A program made the position numbers and the translations under genes. Positions 61,238-61,495 of a stretch of 61,495 nucleotides of DNA are shown in pieces. The stretch covers positions 1 through 61,495 of the forward strand of contig JAJEGU010000015.1 in NCBI GenBank assembly GCA_022819645.1, read 5' to 3'. The notes beneath the pieces were generated by a model. That model was not told the origin of the DNA, made no database searches, and saw nothing but the letters and a program-made list of their open reading frames with translations. The DNA is from Pseudomonadales bacterium (GTDB taxonomy: Bacteria > Pseudomonadota > Gammaproteobacteria > Pseudomonadales > Pseudohongiellaceae). Every line of letters starts with the position of its first letter. Positions within the stretch are counted from its first letter, which is position 1.

Positions 61238-61495
61238 GTTTTTCTCCTGGGTTGTCCGGCTGGAAATGGAGTTTGGTGATTCCCAGCGCTGGTTGATAAA
61301 GGTCCGGGCAGTATAATCAATGGCCGCGGGCATTGGAAACCATGCTGTTCGCTTCCAGCAATTCTCATTATGGCAATGGCCGCGCTCACATCAGTCATTC
61401 TGCGCGCAGTCGCAGAATCTCATTGCGTGGCCGCTGCAAGAGATTCCGCGACTGCGCTTCGCTTCGCGCGGAATGACATGAAGGTTGGAGCGCCA
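61238..61495. other. Terminal gap with palindromic repeat copy 5
   Basis: No gene is visible. A well-formed copy of the GTCATTCTGCG palindrome lies at 61394-61477. The rest shows no recognisable feature before the window ends. Confidence 0.6.
61394..61477. repeat. Dispersed palindromic repeat (GTCATTCTGCG family), copy 5
   Basis: This is the cleanest copy: GTCATTCTGCGCGCAG, then TCGCAGAATCTC, a spacer with GTGGCCGCTGC, then GAGATTCCGCGACTGCG and GCGCGGAATGAC. It can fold into a long imperfect hairpin. Confidence 0.85.

Overview
The window is a GC-rich chromosomal stretch of a gammaproteobacterium. The evidence is the gene order from pyrH to pcm (pyrH-frr-uppS-cdsA-dxr-rseP-bamA-skp-lpxD-fabZ-lpxA-lpxB-rnhB-dnaE-accA-tilS-pyrG-kdsA-eno-ftsB-ispD-ispF-truD-pcm), a classic gammaproteobacterial housekeeping block, together with LPS, Bam and TonB genes that show a Gram-negative envelope. 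I cannot name the genus from sequence alone.

Layout. (1) 1-9070 is an accessory region. It holds the start of an intact NYN-type RNase gene at the left edge, decayed IS remnants (an ISAs1-like transposase with a DruA-like N-terminus, an IS1380 fragment and an IS5 fragment), and a visibly AT-richer minus-strand operon at 2933-8326. This operon encodes a polytopic coiled-coil membrane protein, a lipoprotein, a MotA/ExbB-like stator protein, a MotB/ExbD-like partner and, after a gap, a zinc-ribbon membrane protein. It sits directly behind a second NYN gene that was cut short at its own insertion point. A fossil Phd/VapC toxin-antitoxin pair follows. (2) 9134-9295 is a 162-bp nested palindromic repeat directly before pyrH, where rpsB-tsf would normally lie. 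(3) 9330-38938 is the housekeeping block: nucleotide, isoprenoid, phospholipid, lipid A/KDO and outer-membrane assembly genes, replication (dnaE) and fatty acid synthesis (accA). A decayed ParDE module and an HNH endonuclease gene interrupt it between rnhB and dnaE. The block ends with pcm and a DUF368 polyprenyl-phosphate transporter. (4) 38891-45113 carries an alpha/beta hydrolase, molybdate ABC transporter genes with a second palindromic element between modB and modC, an amidotransferase, and a two-gene module whose second product has a HEPN-type R-x4-H motif. (5) 45267-61495 carries a lytic transglycosylase, heme A synthase, two TonB-dependent receptors, an alginate-export-type porin, a three-gene membrane cluster, a class III aminotransferase, two gamma-glutamyltransferases flanking the second receptor (a likely gamma-glutamyl peptide use locus) and a NIPSNAP protein.

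Two families of dispersed palindromic repeats recur across the window. One copy has been absorbed in frame into truD, lengthening the protein. The best candidate for an undescribed system is the stator-like membrane operon at 2933-8326. It resembles Zorya in having a MotA/MotB-like pair with a long coiled-coil tail, but it lacks recognisable OmpA, helicase or nuclease parts and adds a lipoprotein and a polytopic partner. Its function is inference only.
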